This document shows, in pieces, positions 32,470 to 43,129 of a stretch of DNA of 64,000 nt (position 1 is its first letter; each line of letters starts with the position of its first letter). The notes under the pieces were generated by a model, which made no database searches, was not told where the DNA came from, and worked only from the letters and a program-made list of their open reading frames with translations. Position numbers and translations under genes: made by a program. The DNA is taken from positions 10,300,001 through 10,364,000 of the forward strand of contig CM076954.1 in the NCBI GenBank assembly GCA_039566865.1. Reading direction: 5' to 3'. This stretch comes from Aurelia coerulea. Lineage: Eukaryota; Cnidaria; Scyphozoa; Semaeostomeae; Ulmaridae.

Positions 32470-32560
32470 CTTGATATGAAGATGTACTTCGCATTTATCA
32501 CCAACTAGAGCTACAGCACATCCTTTGGGCGAAGGATCAGCAAGTTGCAGTATATGAACG
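32470..32560 (-). CDS. VARS1: Valyl-tRNA synthetase exon
   Basis: Acceptor CTGTTTCAG, 91 bp, donor GTATCA. It begins with the third base of a split codon and encodes VHILQLADPSPKGCAVALVG and CEVHLHIK. This aligns with the ...P-x-GCAVALASD-x-C-x-IHL block directly before the C-terminal coiled coil of animal VARS1. The upstream exon (54711-54795) supplies the first two bases of the split codon across a 22-kb intron. Confidence 0.9.
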
Positions 32561-32699
32561 CTGAAACAGAAACAAGTACTTTCAAGCCGTCTTAAAGTGT
32601 GAAGATAGAAGTCTATATATTCTTTGCAAATCAAGTAATTCCCTGCATACAATTTATTTAGCTCCTCTGTGTATTTGCATATTGCATTAATTTTCTGTA

Positions 32700-33433
32700 C
32701 CGGGTGCGCCAAAATAGACTATGCACTTTTGGCAGGCCACGATAAATCGTACACAGGACCGATTTTGAAGATTTATGACTTAATCTTCAGCAGCAAGCCT
32801 GAATTGGATTCTAGGATTTTTTGCAAATTTTTCTGTTTTCAAGTTTTAGAGCTACATGCGAGTTTCTTGAAATTTTCCTTTTCGAACACACTGACAACAA
32901 TCAAAAAACGTCCACCAGGTTTTCTAAAGAATCGACATGAATGGACAAAGAGAAAACTTTTTTCGTGGTGATTTGGGATTTAGAAATCGATTAAAAGCAT
33001 CATGAGGCCAGCAAGCATGGAGTCTTGCTGCATTTTTTTATTTTGTGATGGCTTTTGGGGCGGCACTTTATTGTAACTACAGCAAAATTTCGCAACAGCT
33101 TTTCGTTGAAATAACACTCGTGCAGAAGTTTAAATTAATCAATTTCCAAGTCCCCAAATCAAGCTGAAAACGTTTTCTCTTTGCCCATTCATGTTGAGTC
33201 TTTAGCAAATTTAATCAACGTTTTTTAATCGTTTTCAGTGTTTTCGAAAACAAAAATTTTAAGAAACTCGATTGTAGCTCTAAAAACTGAAAACGGAAAA
33301 ATTTGCAAAAATTCCTAGAATCTAATTCAGGCTTTCGGTCTGCTAAAGATTAAGTCATAAATCTTCCAAATCGGTCCAGGGTACGATTTATCGTGGCCTA
33401 CCAAAAATGCATAGTTTTTTTTGGTGCACCTGG
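32700..33433. mobile_element. Palindromic MITE with CCGGGTGCGCC ends
   Basis: TA|CCGGGTGCGCCAAAATAGAC (32700) and ...TTTTGGTGCACCTGG|TA (33433) are inverted, with TA on both sides. The arms are long imperfect mirror copies (e.g. TACACAGGACCGATTTTG near 32752 against CAAATCGGTCCAGGGTA near 33367). It shares the CCGGGTG terminus with the copies at 9654 and 33582 but not their interior. Confidence 0.75.
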
Positions 33434-33581
33434 TATCATTGTAGTAATTGTCTGTAATATTATCTGTTATCCATGTAGTTCAGTTATTTATTCGTATAGT
33501 TAGGGGATTATAAATTGTATGTGGTCAATTTAAATTATATGAAACTGAAAATATATGAAACTGACTGAAACTGAATTCATA

Positions 33582-34181
33582 CCGGGTCAGTCAGAAAAAA
33601 GAATCCCCGCTTGGAAGGCCACTGTTCCATCAATATCAAAGCAATAATATTGAAAACTGTCTTGTTTTATTGCTAATATGTTCAATATGTTCAATATTAG
33701 GTTCAGTAATTTACCCGGCCTTAATCAGCCATTACTTCCCGTCGATATGGGTGATTTTTTGCAAAAAGCCCCTTCCAAAAACCTGCAAAAACGAATGAAT
33801 ACAATGAGCAAATTTTCCTTTCTACAACTGATGACACTCACATAAATTCATGTATGTTGTCCTCTTGGCAGAATGGAATCCCCTTGAATAGGTCATTGAT
33901 ACCAGGGGGAGGACTTGTTCATCCTCCCAAGAGGATAACACGTGCTAAAGCGCCCACAAGTCATTGCTGCAAGGCCATTGTAAGGCAGAAATGTTAGGGA
34001 AATTTTTTCATGATTTTGGGCATGTTTTGAAGGTTTTTGAAGAGGCTTTCTCCAGTCAGGTAAATTTTATAGTAGATTTGAACATTTCTACCATTAAACT
34101 ATATATTTGCCGATATCATTGTCTTGATATCCAGGGAGCCGTGACCTTTCAAACGGGAATTCTTTTTTCTGACTCACCCGG
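33582..34181. mobile_element. Palindromic MITE with CCGGGTG ends, copy 2
   Basis: TA|CCGGGTCAGTCAGAAAAAAG ... CTTTTTTCTGACTCACCCGG|TA-type ends with TA on both sides (33580-33581, 34182-34183). It is the same family as 9654-10285, inserted in the opposite orientation; both share the GGGGGAGGACTTGTTCATCC interior. Confidence 0.85.
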
Positions 34182-34183
34182 TA

Positions 34184-34753
34184 GAATGAGAGAATAAGAA
34201 GCATTAATAGACATTAGTAACTGTCTGGCTGGGAAGTTTTAACATACCGAATAGGGCAAACATTTTTAGCCCTTTTTTGCCCTTTCTTATAACTATGTGC
34301 CTGTGGGAAATTTAACTGCAGAAAATCGGGGGTGTGGCTCTTATTCCTTCTTTAATTCAAAATAGCTTTGTTCACTTTCCACAATCCATCCCTTCTCTCC
34401 TATGCTAGCTGTGGCTGTGATGCTCTTCCTAATTTCATCAACATAAATAACTCTCAAAATCGCTTCTATTATCCACATACCAACAGGTAGGCAAAAGAAA
34501 CGTCTGAACGAAACGCCGACAAAATAAAGCACAACTCCGGAGGCCTAATTCCACTGTTGATCCAGCCAAAATCGAGCATCAGTGAACTCTAATTCTGATT
34601 GGCTATTAGCCATAATTTCAAATCTCACTGTTGCTCCCGCTAAAATTTGCCTGTTCAACTCTGTCGCTGATTGTATGTGTGACTTCAGCAATTTGTGGAC
34701 CAATATTGCTCGGGATGCTGGCCTAACTTAAACCTCGTCTCGGTAGATGGAAC
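34184..34753. other. VARS1 intron, no gene seen
   Basis: No supported feature. Confidence 0.35.
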
Positions 34754-34758
34754 AAAGG

Positions 34759-36400
34759 CACAGTGATCCAGGGATTGGAAGAAATACCAAAACATGAAGT
34801 TTTAAAATTCCAATTTCCTTCATGCCCATACCATCAAGTACACTCTGAATGTTTATGAAACGCAAACATTTTAAAAATTGGACTACGGATAGCCAAGAAA
34901 ATTATTTTTGAAGTTGGGCCTAATTGCGTCACTTTTTACATAGGCACTTCCCGAATAACGCTGCCTGGATTGAATTTTCAAAGCAATATTTCTCTGCTCA
35001 GAAAGGTCCGACAATTTTCGTTTTGGTCTTATTTCAATCCTCTAGTCGTGTACTTTTAAGTAATTGCAACGATGATTGGAAATATATATATTTTGGTTCA
35101 ATTTTATGTGATTCATAATGGCGTAAATTTGAAAAATTCATATTTTTAAAAACCATTTTAAAAATTCAACAGTTGAAATGTAAAAATTGGGGCAAAATGT
35201 ATTTACCAAAAAAATCACAAAATTCTGAATCGTACCCAAAAAAGAATTATAGTCATTCTTATTTTTGTGGTACGATGGACATTTTTGAGATTTTTTCAAT
35301 GTTTTCTGCAATAAAAATAAATCAAGGCCTGCTAAGGCCTTCAAAACTGACTCAAATCGATCTCTTTGACATAGTGTCATGAAATTTAACCCTCAGAAAG
35401 CTTTGCGTATCATTGATCTACATGAAATCACTGTTTTCAAGCATTTTCATTTGTCCTGTCAGCAGAAACAAAGAAAAACGTGTTTTCCATCATAACTACC
35501 GAAACATTTAAGGCTTGAAGAGACTTTAAGTGATGAAAATCATTCACTTTCATCATTCTAATAACAATTTTACACTGATTAAGTCTTAAAGTCCCTTACT
35601 GTGGTAGTTTTCATTATAAAAAACACGTTTTTGGTCGTTTTCTGCTGACGTGACAACTAAAAATGCTTGAAAACAATAATTTCATGTACAAAAATAAAAA
35701 AGCAAAGCTTTCTGAGGGTTGGATTTCATGACACTATGTCAAAGAGATGGAGTTGAGTCAGTTTTGAAGGCCTTAGCAGGCCTTGATTTATTTTTATTGC
35801 AGAAAACATTGAAAAAATCTCAAAAATGTCCATCGTACCACAAAAATAAGAATGACTATAATTCTTTTTTGGGTACGATTCAGAACAAACCCTTTGGTAG
35901 AAACCTGCACAAGTAGTTGCTTTAATTTTGTGATTTTTTTGGTAAATACATTTTGCCCCAATTTTTACATTTCAACTGTTGAATTTTTAAAATGATTTTT
36001 AAAAATATGAATTTTTCAAATTTCCGCCATTATGAATCACATAAAAATGAACCAAAATATAAATATTTCCAATCATTGTTGCAATTACTTAAAAGTACAT
36101 GACTAGAGGATTGAAATAAGATCAAAACGAAAATTGTCGGACCTTTCTGAGCAGAGAAATATTGCTTTGAAAATTCAATCCAGGCAGCGTTATTCCGGAA
36201 GTGCTTATGTAAACAAATGAGGTAATTAGGCCCAACTTCAAAATTCATTTTCCTGGCTATCCGTTGTCCAATTTTTGAAATGTTTGCGTTTCATAAACAT
36301 TCAGATTGTACTTGATGATATGGGCATGAAATAAATTCAGATTTTGAAACTTCGTATTTTGGTATTTATTCCAAACTTTCTTTTGTTCCGGATCACTGTG
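34759..36400. mobile_element. Second palindromic CACAGTG element, 5-bp TSD
   Basis: A 1,642-bp foldback with ends CACAGTGATCCAGGG and the inverse CCGGATCACTGTG. The 5-bp duplication AAAGG is exact (34754-34758, 36401-36405). Arms of ~750 bp mirror each other; small frames therefore appear in pairs (e.g. 34924-35118 plus, 36030-36248 minus). The first ~45 bp and scattered blocks inward match the element at 24254-26835, so it belongs to the same family. No transposase motif is visible. Confidence 0.85.
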
Positions 36401-36814
36401 AAAGGGTGAGGTCAGGCAAAGTGGTTTCCCATATATACGTGCGTCCCCGCGGCAGCTCCCAGCATGTGGGCTTCGTAAAGGAGCGTAAAGCCTAGTTTTG
36501 GCGGGTGGTATAGAAATATTACGTTTTGAACGATGAGATAAATATGAAAGGAGGAAAGTATAGTTATTTAGAAGAAAACAACTGTAACTATCAAAAGATT
36601 AACACCATTGTCTTGAAAATCTGAGAGATCCGCCTCTGATCAGCGTTCATAGTCAGAATCAGATGACAACATATTTATTTCTACTATCAACATCACATAA
36701 TGCTGAATTGTGTTGGGGTGTTAGTTTTTTCTTTATTCATTAAAATAAACAAACTATTTAGAAAACAAGGCTAATCAACTAAGTGCTATCCATGTAGGAA
36801 GGGACTTATCATCT

Positions 36815-37095
36815 ATGGAACGCCGTTTGCACAAAAATGACACAAACATAGTTTATGTTACATAAACTATGTTTATGTTACATAAACTATGTTTATGTGC
36901 ACATAAACTATGTTTATGTACATAAACTGTGTTTATGTGCACATAAACATAGTTTATGTACATAAACATAGTTTATGTCCAATTTTGTGCACATAAACCT
37001 AGTTTATGTACATAAACTATGTTTATGTGCACATAAACATAGTTTATGTACATAAACATAGTTTATGTCCATTTTTGTGCAAACGGCGTCATTGT
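36815..37095. repeat. Self-complementary ACATAAACTATGTTTATGT array 1
   Basis: Bounded by ACGCCGTTTGCACAAAAATG and its inverse CATTTTTGTGCAAACGGCGT. The interior is made of ~18-24-bp near-palindromic units (ACATAAACTATGTTTATGT and its complement) separated by GT/GC. It would extrude as cruciforms. Confidence 0.85.
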
Positions 37096-38083
37096 CATTG
37101 TTCTAGAAGGCGTCATAATCATAGTCATAATGAGTCCCTGTAGCGTCACGTCGGTAATAATAGCGGGTTTATCGCATTCAGAACACCTGTGCACTGTGAC
37201 CCAGATTTCCATTTTAGTGTAATTAATGCCAAAAAATGAAAATATCAGAATTGTACAACACAAACTTTTCTACTGTTAAACGTAGCCTGAGGTATTATTT
37301 CAAGTTAGGCATACAAAGTGTACTTTAAGCCTCTTTCTTTGCACGGTAAGGGCACAAAATAGCACTAAATTTCAAATTCAAATTTCTTAGCTTGCACTCA
37401 CTCGATTTTCATGATCTTTGTTTTGTTTGAAAGATTGAACCTTGCAGAATATGTAGTAAAAAAGTCGATTGAAAATTTTATCTTGAGATGTGCAAATTTT
37501 GCGAATTCATAATGGTTACCAAACGTTAAAAAAAAAATTAAAAAACTGAATCATGAAACGCTTTTTCAACATTAAAAATAAAAATCTATGTTTAAGACTT
37601 CTTGTAAACCCTATTGCAGAATCAAATATAATCTATTGTGAACACTTTTGCAAAAGGGTTAAGTAGACTAAGCTCTCAAATAGTTTTGGCAATTTTTTAT
37701 GTCGTCACGAATTTTTTACGGGTACCCCACCCCCTGGGCTCTGAACTTTGTATTTCGATTTCTTAACTTTGGGCCTAATTCTTCGCGAACAAGACTCCTT
37801 GTTTAGCTTCATAGTATTCATAGAATTAATTTTACCGTTAATCATAATTTATTTAGGCCCGAAAACGCAAAGACAAATAAAACGTAATTTCCATACTTTC
37901 CAACAATATTCGAAACAAATCTGTGCAAGATTGACGCGGCGCATGCTGTCTTTCCCTTCTTTTATGAGGAACGTGTTAACCGACTTCACTCTAAATTCTC
38001 CCAAGCATTCACAAGAAAGAGTGCCGTAATTTGCAAACTGATCCTCAGGGAATAATTTAGACGCGTCTCAGAACAATGGGCAC
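37096..38083. other. Interior between two cruciform arrays
   Basis: AT-rich. The sequence just inside each array is similar in inverted sense (CATTGTTCTAGAAGGCGTC against the reverse complement near 38055-38080), so the arrays look like subterminal parts of one foldback element of about 1.5 kb. Confidence 0.45.
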
Positions 38084-38337
38084 CACGCCGTTTGCACAAA
38101 AATGGACATAAACTATGTTTATGTACATAAACTATGTTTATGTGCACATAAACATAGTTTATGTACATAAACATAGTTTATGTCCATTTTTGTGCACATA
38201 AACATAGTTTATGTACATAAACTATGTTTATGTGCACATAAACTATGTTTATGTTACATAAACTGAGTTTATGTGCACATAAACATAGTTTATGTAACAT
38301 AAACTATGTTTATGTCATTTTTGTGCAAACGGCGTTC
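38084..38337. repeat. Self-complementary ACATAAACTATGTTTATGT array 2
   Basis: Same terminal ACGCCGTTTGCACAAAAATG units and same near-palindromic interior as array 1, in inverse arrangement. Outside it, TTCTATAATCATCAGCG resembles the inverse of the sequence left of array 1 (36790-36820). Confidence 0.85.
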
Positions 38338-38849
38338 TATAATCATCAGCGAGTTCCTACTGTGTATGACACTTAAAATTCAATATAGACTATCCCAATA
38401 ATAGTCGTAAGAGAGGGACAGCCCGGGGGCAAACAATTCGCCATTGTGCTCGGTGCTCTTAGGTTTAACGAGCAACATCAACAACCGAAAGGTGTACACT
38501 CGTGAATAATCTTTAACTGTGATGTAAACAAAAAAATGAATCAGGCCCGTAGGAGCATTTTTCAGATTGGGGGGGGGGCACTAATTCGACTAATTCTCGC
38601 CGAAGGCGGAAAGGTCCTGGGGTAAATTATCGGTCAATACCCTCTTTTCTTTTTGCAACGCCCTGCTGTGCATTGCTGAAAGGGCATTTTATGCTCGAAG
38701 GTCCTGGAGAAAAAATAGGAAATTTACAAATCCGAATATATTTCAAACAGGCTAGCTAAAATCAAACTACGACAGGATAAGAATATTTTGTCAAGAGCAT
38801 TGTGTAAGATTTACTTGATATTTGATTAACAAAAGTCATCGCGGATTTT

Positions 38850-39120
38850 CATGACGCGGTTCCTCGGGCAGAAGCTCTGGAGGACACTACCTGCCGACAT
38901 AAAGGAATCTGAATCTCTTTCAATGTTTAAAAGTAGAATTAAAACGTACACGGTTAGCTGTGACTGCAGACTATGCAAGCGTTATGTAGAAAACTTAGGG
39001 TATATTTAATTTCTTTTTGTATTTTTTGTTTTTAATTGTAGTTGGCCTAAATTAGCACCTTTGTGCTATTGTATATTGTAAATAGCCAACGTTAAATAAA
39101 TTGAATAAAAAAAAAAAAAA
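38850..39120 (+). pseudogene. LINE 3' end with poly(A)
   Basis: The frame TRFLGQKLWRTLPADIKESE..CDCRLCKRYVENLGYI, then a stop, is the C-terminus of a LINE ORF2. A 3' UTR with CCTAAATTAGCACC and GTAAATAGCC follows, then a poly(A) run at about 39107-39120. It is heavily 5'-truncated and a different family from the ATGAA-tailed copies. Confidence 0.75.
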
Positions 39121-39124
39121 TGAA

Positions 39125-39545
39125 ACGAAAGTCATGGCGTGGCTAGAGTAAATTCAATGGGCGCATTGAAATGAGGGGGTCTGGTGGCAAAGCCCGCAGG
39201 AAAATTTTTGGGCCACACCCTTTACTTTGGCTTAGAATGCATCTCCCAATATCATGCTTGCCATTTGCGACAAGAATACTTTGATAGTTTTGTGACAGTT
39301 ATCTTATAAATTGGAGCATGAGGAAAATTTTTGTAGAAACATCCTTTACTTTCGCTTAGAATGTTCCCCTGATTTCATATTTGCCAGTGCAAATATGGAA
39401 GATTGGACATTTCTCGCAAAAATTCTTACCCAACCTATATCCAGCTTTTTCCTTTTCGCTTTCTAGGGATCTCGAGGACCATCTTTCAACAAAAGTGTGG
39501 GGCAATTGCAACCCCCCCCCCCATGGCCACGCCACTGCTCGTGAG
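39125..39545. mobile_element. Candidate MITE with GTCATGGCGTGGC / GCCACGCCACTG ends
   Basis: AGTCATGGCGTGGC near 39130 and CATGGCCACGCCACTG near 39521 are inverted. The interior has duplicated blocks (CTTTACTT...CTTAGAATG at 39221 and 39345) and a C-run. Boundaries are uncertain. Confidence 0.35.
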
Positions 39546-39692
39546 TTTAGATATATGATTGTTGAAGTCTGGGTACTTTTCGTCTCACTTGACAAAATGT
39601 GTCTGATGTCAAAAGGGCTGAGCTTTCCAAAGTTAAATTGTCTTGCATCGGAATCTCCAACAAATTCGTTTACGATGCTGACAAGGTTGAGT

Positions 39693-40144
39693 TTCATTTC
39701 ATTTTATCATATTTAAACACAAAAACCCTATCAGCTAAAAAAGAACTATTCCTATACAAAATAAACATCTATTTACAAATAAAATAATACAAATTTGCTG
39801 ATCTTCCTAGGGATCGTGCTTCGGGAAGGATGCTAATTGTTTAGGAATTCCTTCAGTTTCCTTTTGAATGTGCTAATTGTGGAACTCATTCTGATTTCTA
39901 ATGGGATTTCATTCCACGTTTTAGCACCAGAGTAGGAAAAACTGCTTTTGGAGAATTCTAGGTTCTGTCTTGGGGTGTCCAGATCTAACTGATTTCTCGT
40001 TCGATGGTTAGATAATTGAGATCTGGTAACAAGCCTCCCTCTTAAATTGTCCGGGCAGAGACCATTCATTATTTTGTAAATCATCACGGCCCTGTCAAAT
40101 TTGATTAAGTTTAAGACTGAAAGTCAGTTGCAACTCCACCCATC
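39693..40144 (-). pseudogene. L2/CR1-like LINE 3' part, downstream of Penelope insertion
   Basis: Minus-strand frame 39833-40087 (MIYKIMNGLCPDNLRGRL, FSYSGAKTWNEIPLEIRM). It continues upstream through LNLIKFDRAV to the insertion site. One TGA replaces the Trp expected in the family (NWLxxxxLIKFDR). The 3' tail with ATGAAA units ends near 39693. The upstream part of the same LINE is at 43347-43660. Confidence 0.85.
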
Positions 40145-40158
40145 CTTTAATCTAGAGC
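40145..40158. repeat. 14-bp target-site duplication, left copy
   Basis: CTTTAATCTAGAGC, repeated exactly at 43333-43346. It lies within LINE coding sequence, where one copy keeps the frame (SRLKDGW). Confidence 0.9.
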
Positions 40159-40220
40159 AAAAATAACTGATTACTCATCAAAAATTAAACTTCTATCGCC
40201 ATAGAAAAACGAAACTAAAC

Positions 40221-40244
40221 GTATCGGGCCGTGCCCTTCGTCAG
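40221..40244 (-). ncRNA. Hammerhead-like core in Penelope 3' region
   Basis: The minus strand reads CTGACGA-A-GGGC-ACG-GCCC-GATAC. The CUGANGA box and stem II are intact. GAAAC is changed to GATAC, which should weaken or abolish cleavage. A possible ACG/CGT stem III follows. Confidence 0.45.
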
Positions 40245-40375
40245 TAGTAAAGGAACTTAGTAGAAGCGAAGATTATAGAAAAAGAAAGAATGTTTAATAG
40301 AACGATAGGATCGAGCAAGTAACGGAAGAATTAGACGAGCGAAAATGGAACGCTCAGGAGCAAGAGGAAATACAA

Positions 40376-43129
40376 TCATAAAAAGGAAAATTGCTTGTTA
40401 AGTCCTTTCGGAACACGTGTGTCCAGTTTAAAAATTATTCTTTTCTCGAGTGTCTTTCTTTTTCGCGAGTCTATGGGGGCATCCAACAGTCCAAGAATGT
40501 TCATATCATGAATGGAATGTCCTGCCGAATTAAAGTGTTGCGAGACGTTAATGTCGCCTTGGTCCTTCTTTCTTTCATCCTCGTGAAGCTTGTGCTCAAC
40601 GTTCCTCATATGCTCTCCAAATCTTTCATTTAATTGTCGGCAGGTTTCCCCAATATATAAGATTTCACACTTGCTGCATTTAATGGCATAGATTAGGCAT
40701 GTGGAAGAACAAGTAAAGCGTTTGTGAACAGTGAAAGAGTTGCCAAGATTTTGAATTACAGGGGTTTGAAAAACATGGTTGCAGGTACGGCATCGTGGAT
40801 GTCTACAAGGGTAGGTACCAGGGTTTTCTTCTTTTTTCTTTAATTTTGAACGAACCAAAATGTCTCTTAAGTTGGAATCACGGCGAAATGCCATCAATGG
40901 TGGTTTTGCAAAAATGGCCTTTGTGTCCTTGCTCGTCTGCAGGATGTCAAAATTCTGGTAAATGATCCTCTTGATAGGCATTGATAGAGGGTGATAGGTA
41001 AGAGTTAGTGGGATCCTGTCTTCGCTGGTTTCGTTACGTTTGACTTGTAGGGCTTGCTGCCGTGAAATTCTTGATATGCGTTCAAGTGCGTTGTCAATTA
41101 CATTTTTCGGATAACCACTTTCCAGGAAGAATTTGCACATTTCTTTTGCTTTATCTGCAAAGTCTGGCTTGTTGGAGCAAAGTCTCTTGAGGCGTAGTAG
41201 TTGTGAGAAAGGAATTGAGTGTTTACATTTGACAGGATGCGAGGATGAATATGAGAGATAACGATGAGCGTCAGTCTCTTTATAGTGGACAGATGTGGAG
41301 ATGATATTGTCTTTGATTGATAGTGTGATGTCGAGGAATGGTATGGATGTTTGCGTGATCTCTACTGTGAATTTGAGAGCTGGATGGAAATTGGATACGA
41401 AATCAATGAAAGCTTCAAGTTGTTCACGTGGAAGGGAAGTGGCGCCAATGATGTCATCTATGTACCGTTTAATGAGGTGAGGAAATGGACCTTGGTATTG
41501 TTGTGAAATGAGGTGTTCTTGGTATCCAACAAACAAACAGGCATAGCTTGGGCCTAGTTTACTGCCCATAGCTACCCCACCAACCTGTACGTAAAACTGT
41601 TGATCGAAAGAGAAGCCATTGGTGGTAAGAACCAACTCAGCAAGGCGAAGCAAGGTAGATGTAGGAGGATCCTTGGTTGTGCGTTGTTCAAGAAAGTGTT
41701 TGAGAGCATGGAGACCATCGACATTCGGAATGACAGTGTACAAAGACTTGACATCCATGGTAAAGAGATAGCGATTATCACCAGTGAAACGAAATTTATC
41801 AAAGATGCGAAGAGCATCAGATGAATCTTTGACAAATGTAGGCAATGAGTGGACGATGGGTGTCAGAATGGAGTCAAGGAATGTAGCGATTTGTGAGGAT
41901 GGACATGAAACAGCAGATACGATGGGTCTTCCTGGATTGGATGGCTTATGAATTTTAGGAAGCATGTAAAAGACAGGTGTTCTAGGATGATTAGAGAAGA
42001 GTTGATCAGCATTATCGGGTAAATGTTCCTTTCTAATTTCTTCTTTAACAGCATTGATTATTACTTTATTGAACTCCTTGGTTGGATCTCGTGCCTTTTT
42101 TATGTAGAACTCCTCATTATTCTCAAGCTGTGATAGACCTTCTTCGACGTAGCGATCCCTATTCCAAACAACAACACGTCCTCCTTTGTCTGCTGGTTTT
42201 ATAACAATATCCTCGCGAGACTTTAAGTTATTCATGGCATCAATCTCAGCTCCAGTGAGGTTACTTGTTTGGATCCTTTTGCTGTAATTTATCATAGATA
42301 TTTCATGGCGACATTTCTCTATGTAGTAATCTAAGGAATTGTGCAGACCTTGTGGAGGAGTCCATTTCGATCTTGTTGCAAAAAGGTTGTCAATCAGTGT
42401 TTCTGTCGCAGAACGGTCATCATCTGATTGTGAATCTTGAATTTTGTTATGGAAAAAAGCCTTGAGACGTAAACGGCGGAAGAATGTCTCTGTATCGTGT
42501 AGTGTTTGAAACTTGTCGATTGTTTTCTTGACTGGAATGAATTTAAGTCCTTTGTTTAGAACTGAAAGTTCATCACGAGAGAGCGGCAACTCGTTTGGAA
42601 TCTTACGTACAATGCAACCAGTGGTGGTATCAGCGGCGGGATGGTAGTTATGATTTGGACGGGCAGGAGTAATCAGCCTGTCAAATTTCGATTGCTTAAC
42701 GTCCTTGAGAAATACAAAAAGTCTATCGTTCAGATCATGTATCTTTCTTCGAATAGCAGTGAAAGTGTCACGATTTCCACAAAAATAATTCAGTTGTTGG
42801 ACGAGATTGTTCATCTTCCGTGAACATGTTTCAGAAGATTTTTTGAAATTAGATAATGAAATGTGCATCAGGTTTCTTGAGCATTGTAAAAGGTGTTTGT
42901 TAACTGCATGTGATTTGAACGATGAATGGAATCTAAGTTTAAATCCATTTGGAATAACCTTTTTGCGAAGGCAACGACCAAGAAAATATACATGGCTTGT
43001 GAAGCGAGTCTTTGAGAATGTTGTTACACCAAGCTCAAAGGCAACATCGGAAATATCTTTGGAATGACCTTGAACAAACGAAGATAACTGGCGCCGAAGG
43101 TCTTTGGTAAGGTTCTTTAATGACGGCAT
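40376..43129 (-). CDS. Penelope-like reverse transcriptase with GIY-YIG endonuclease
   Basis: Intact 917-residue polyprotein for target-primed mobility of a Penelope-like element. An N-terminal domain (about 1-330) ends in IKPADKGGRVVVWNRD (~314). RT motifs: PKIHKPSNPGRPIVSAVSC (~391), MDVKSLYTVIP (~458), GGVAMGSKLGPSYACLFVG (~518), catalytic RYIDDIIGA (YIDD ~556). Then a Cys/His finger (CRHPRCRTCNHVF) and a C-terminal GIY-YIG nuclease (CSKCEILYIGETCRQLNERF, YIG at ~824; EHMRN). Length and domain order fit endonuclease-bearing Penelope elements. RT of this group is closest to telomerase. The Met at 43129 starts MPSLKNLTKDLRR, homologous to the MPSIKRSTQDARR start of the copy at 19525, so the start is supported by comparison. 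Confidence 0.95.
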   Translation of the reverse strand: MPSLKNLTKDLRRQLSSFVQGHSKDISDVAFELGVTTFSKTRFTSHVYFLGRCLRKKVIPNGFKLRFHSSFKSHAVNKHLLQCSRNLMHISLSNFKKSSETCSRKMNNLVQQLNYFCGNRDTFTAIRRKIHDLNDRLFVFLKDVKQSKFDRLITPARPNHNYHPAADTTTGCIVRKIPNELPLSRDELSVLNKGLKFIPVKKTIDKFQTLHDTETFFRRLRLKAFFHNKIQDSQSDDDRSATETLIDNLFATRSKWTPPQGLHNSLDYYIEKCRHEISMINYSKRIQTSNLTGAEIDAMNNLKSREDIVIKPADKGGRVVVWNRDRYVEEGLSQLENNEEFYIKKARDPTKEFNKVIINAVKEEIRKEHLPDNADQLFSNHPRTPVFYMLPKIHKPSNPGRPIVSAVSCPSSQIATFLDSILTPIVHSLPTFVKDSSDALRIFDKFRFTGDNRYLFTMDVKSLYTVIPNVDGLHALKHFLEQRTTKDPPTSTLLRLAELVLTTNGFSFDQQFYVQVGGVAMGSKLGPSYACLFVGYQEHLISQQYQGPFPHLIKRYIDDIIGATSLPREQLEAFIDFVSNFHPALKFTVEITQTSIPFLDITLSIKDNIISTSVHYKETDAHRYLSYSSSHPVKCKHSIPFSQLLRLKRLCSNKPDFADKAKEMCKFFLESGYPKNVIDNALERISRISRQQALQVKRNETSEDRIPLTLTYHPLSMPIKRIIYQNFDILQTSKDTKAIFAKPPLMAFRRDSNLRDILVRSKLKKKEENPGTYPCRHPRCRTCNHVFQTPVIQNLGNSFTVHKRFTCSSTCLIYAIKCSKCEILYIGETCRQLNERFGEHMRNVEHKLHEDERKKDQGDINVSQHFNSAGHSIHDMNILGLLDAPIDSRKRKTLEKRIIFKLDTRVPKGLNKQFSFL

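Noticed and set aside
35719..35916. 65-residue ORF and its mirror as a transposase
   Set aside because: Lys/Asn-rich, no catalytic motifs, appears only because the element is a palindrome.
36815..38337. CRISPR-like array
   Set aside because: Units are self-complementary with no unique spacers, and the genome is clearly eukaryotic.
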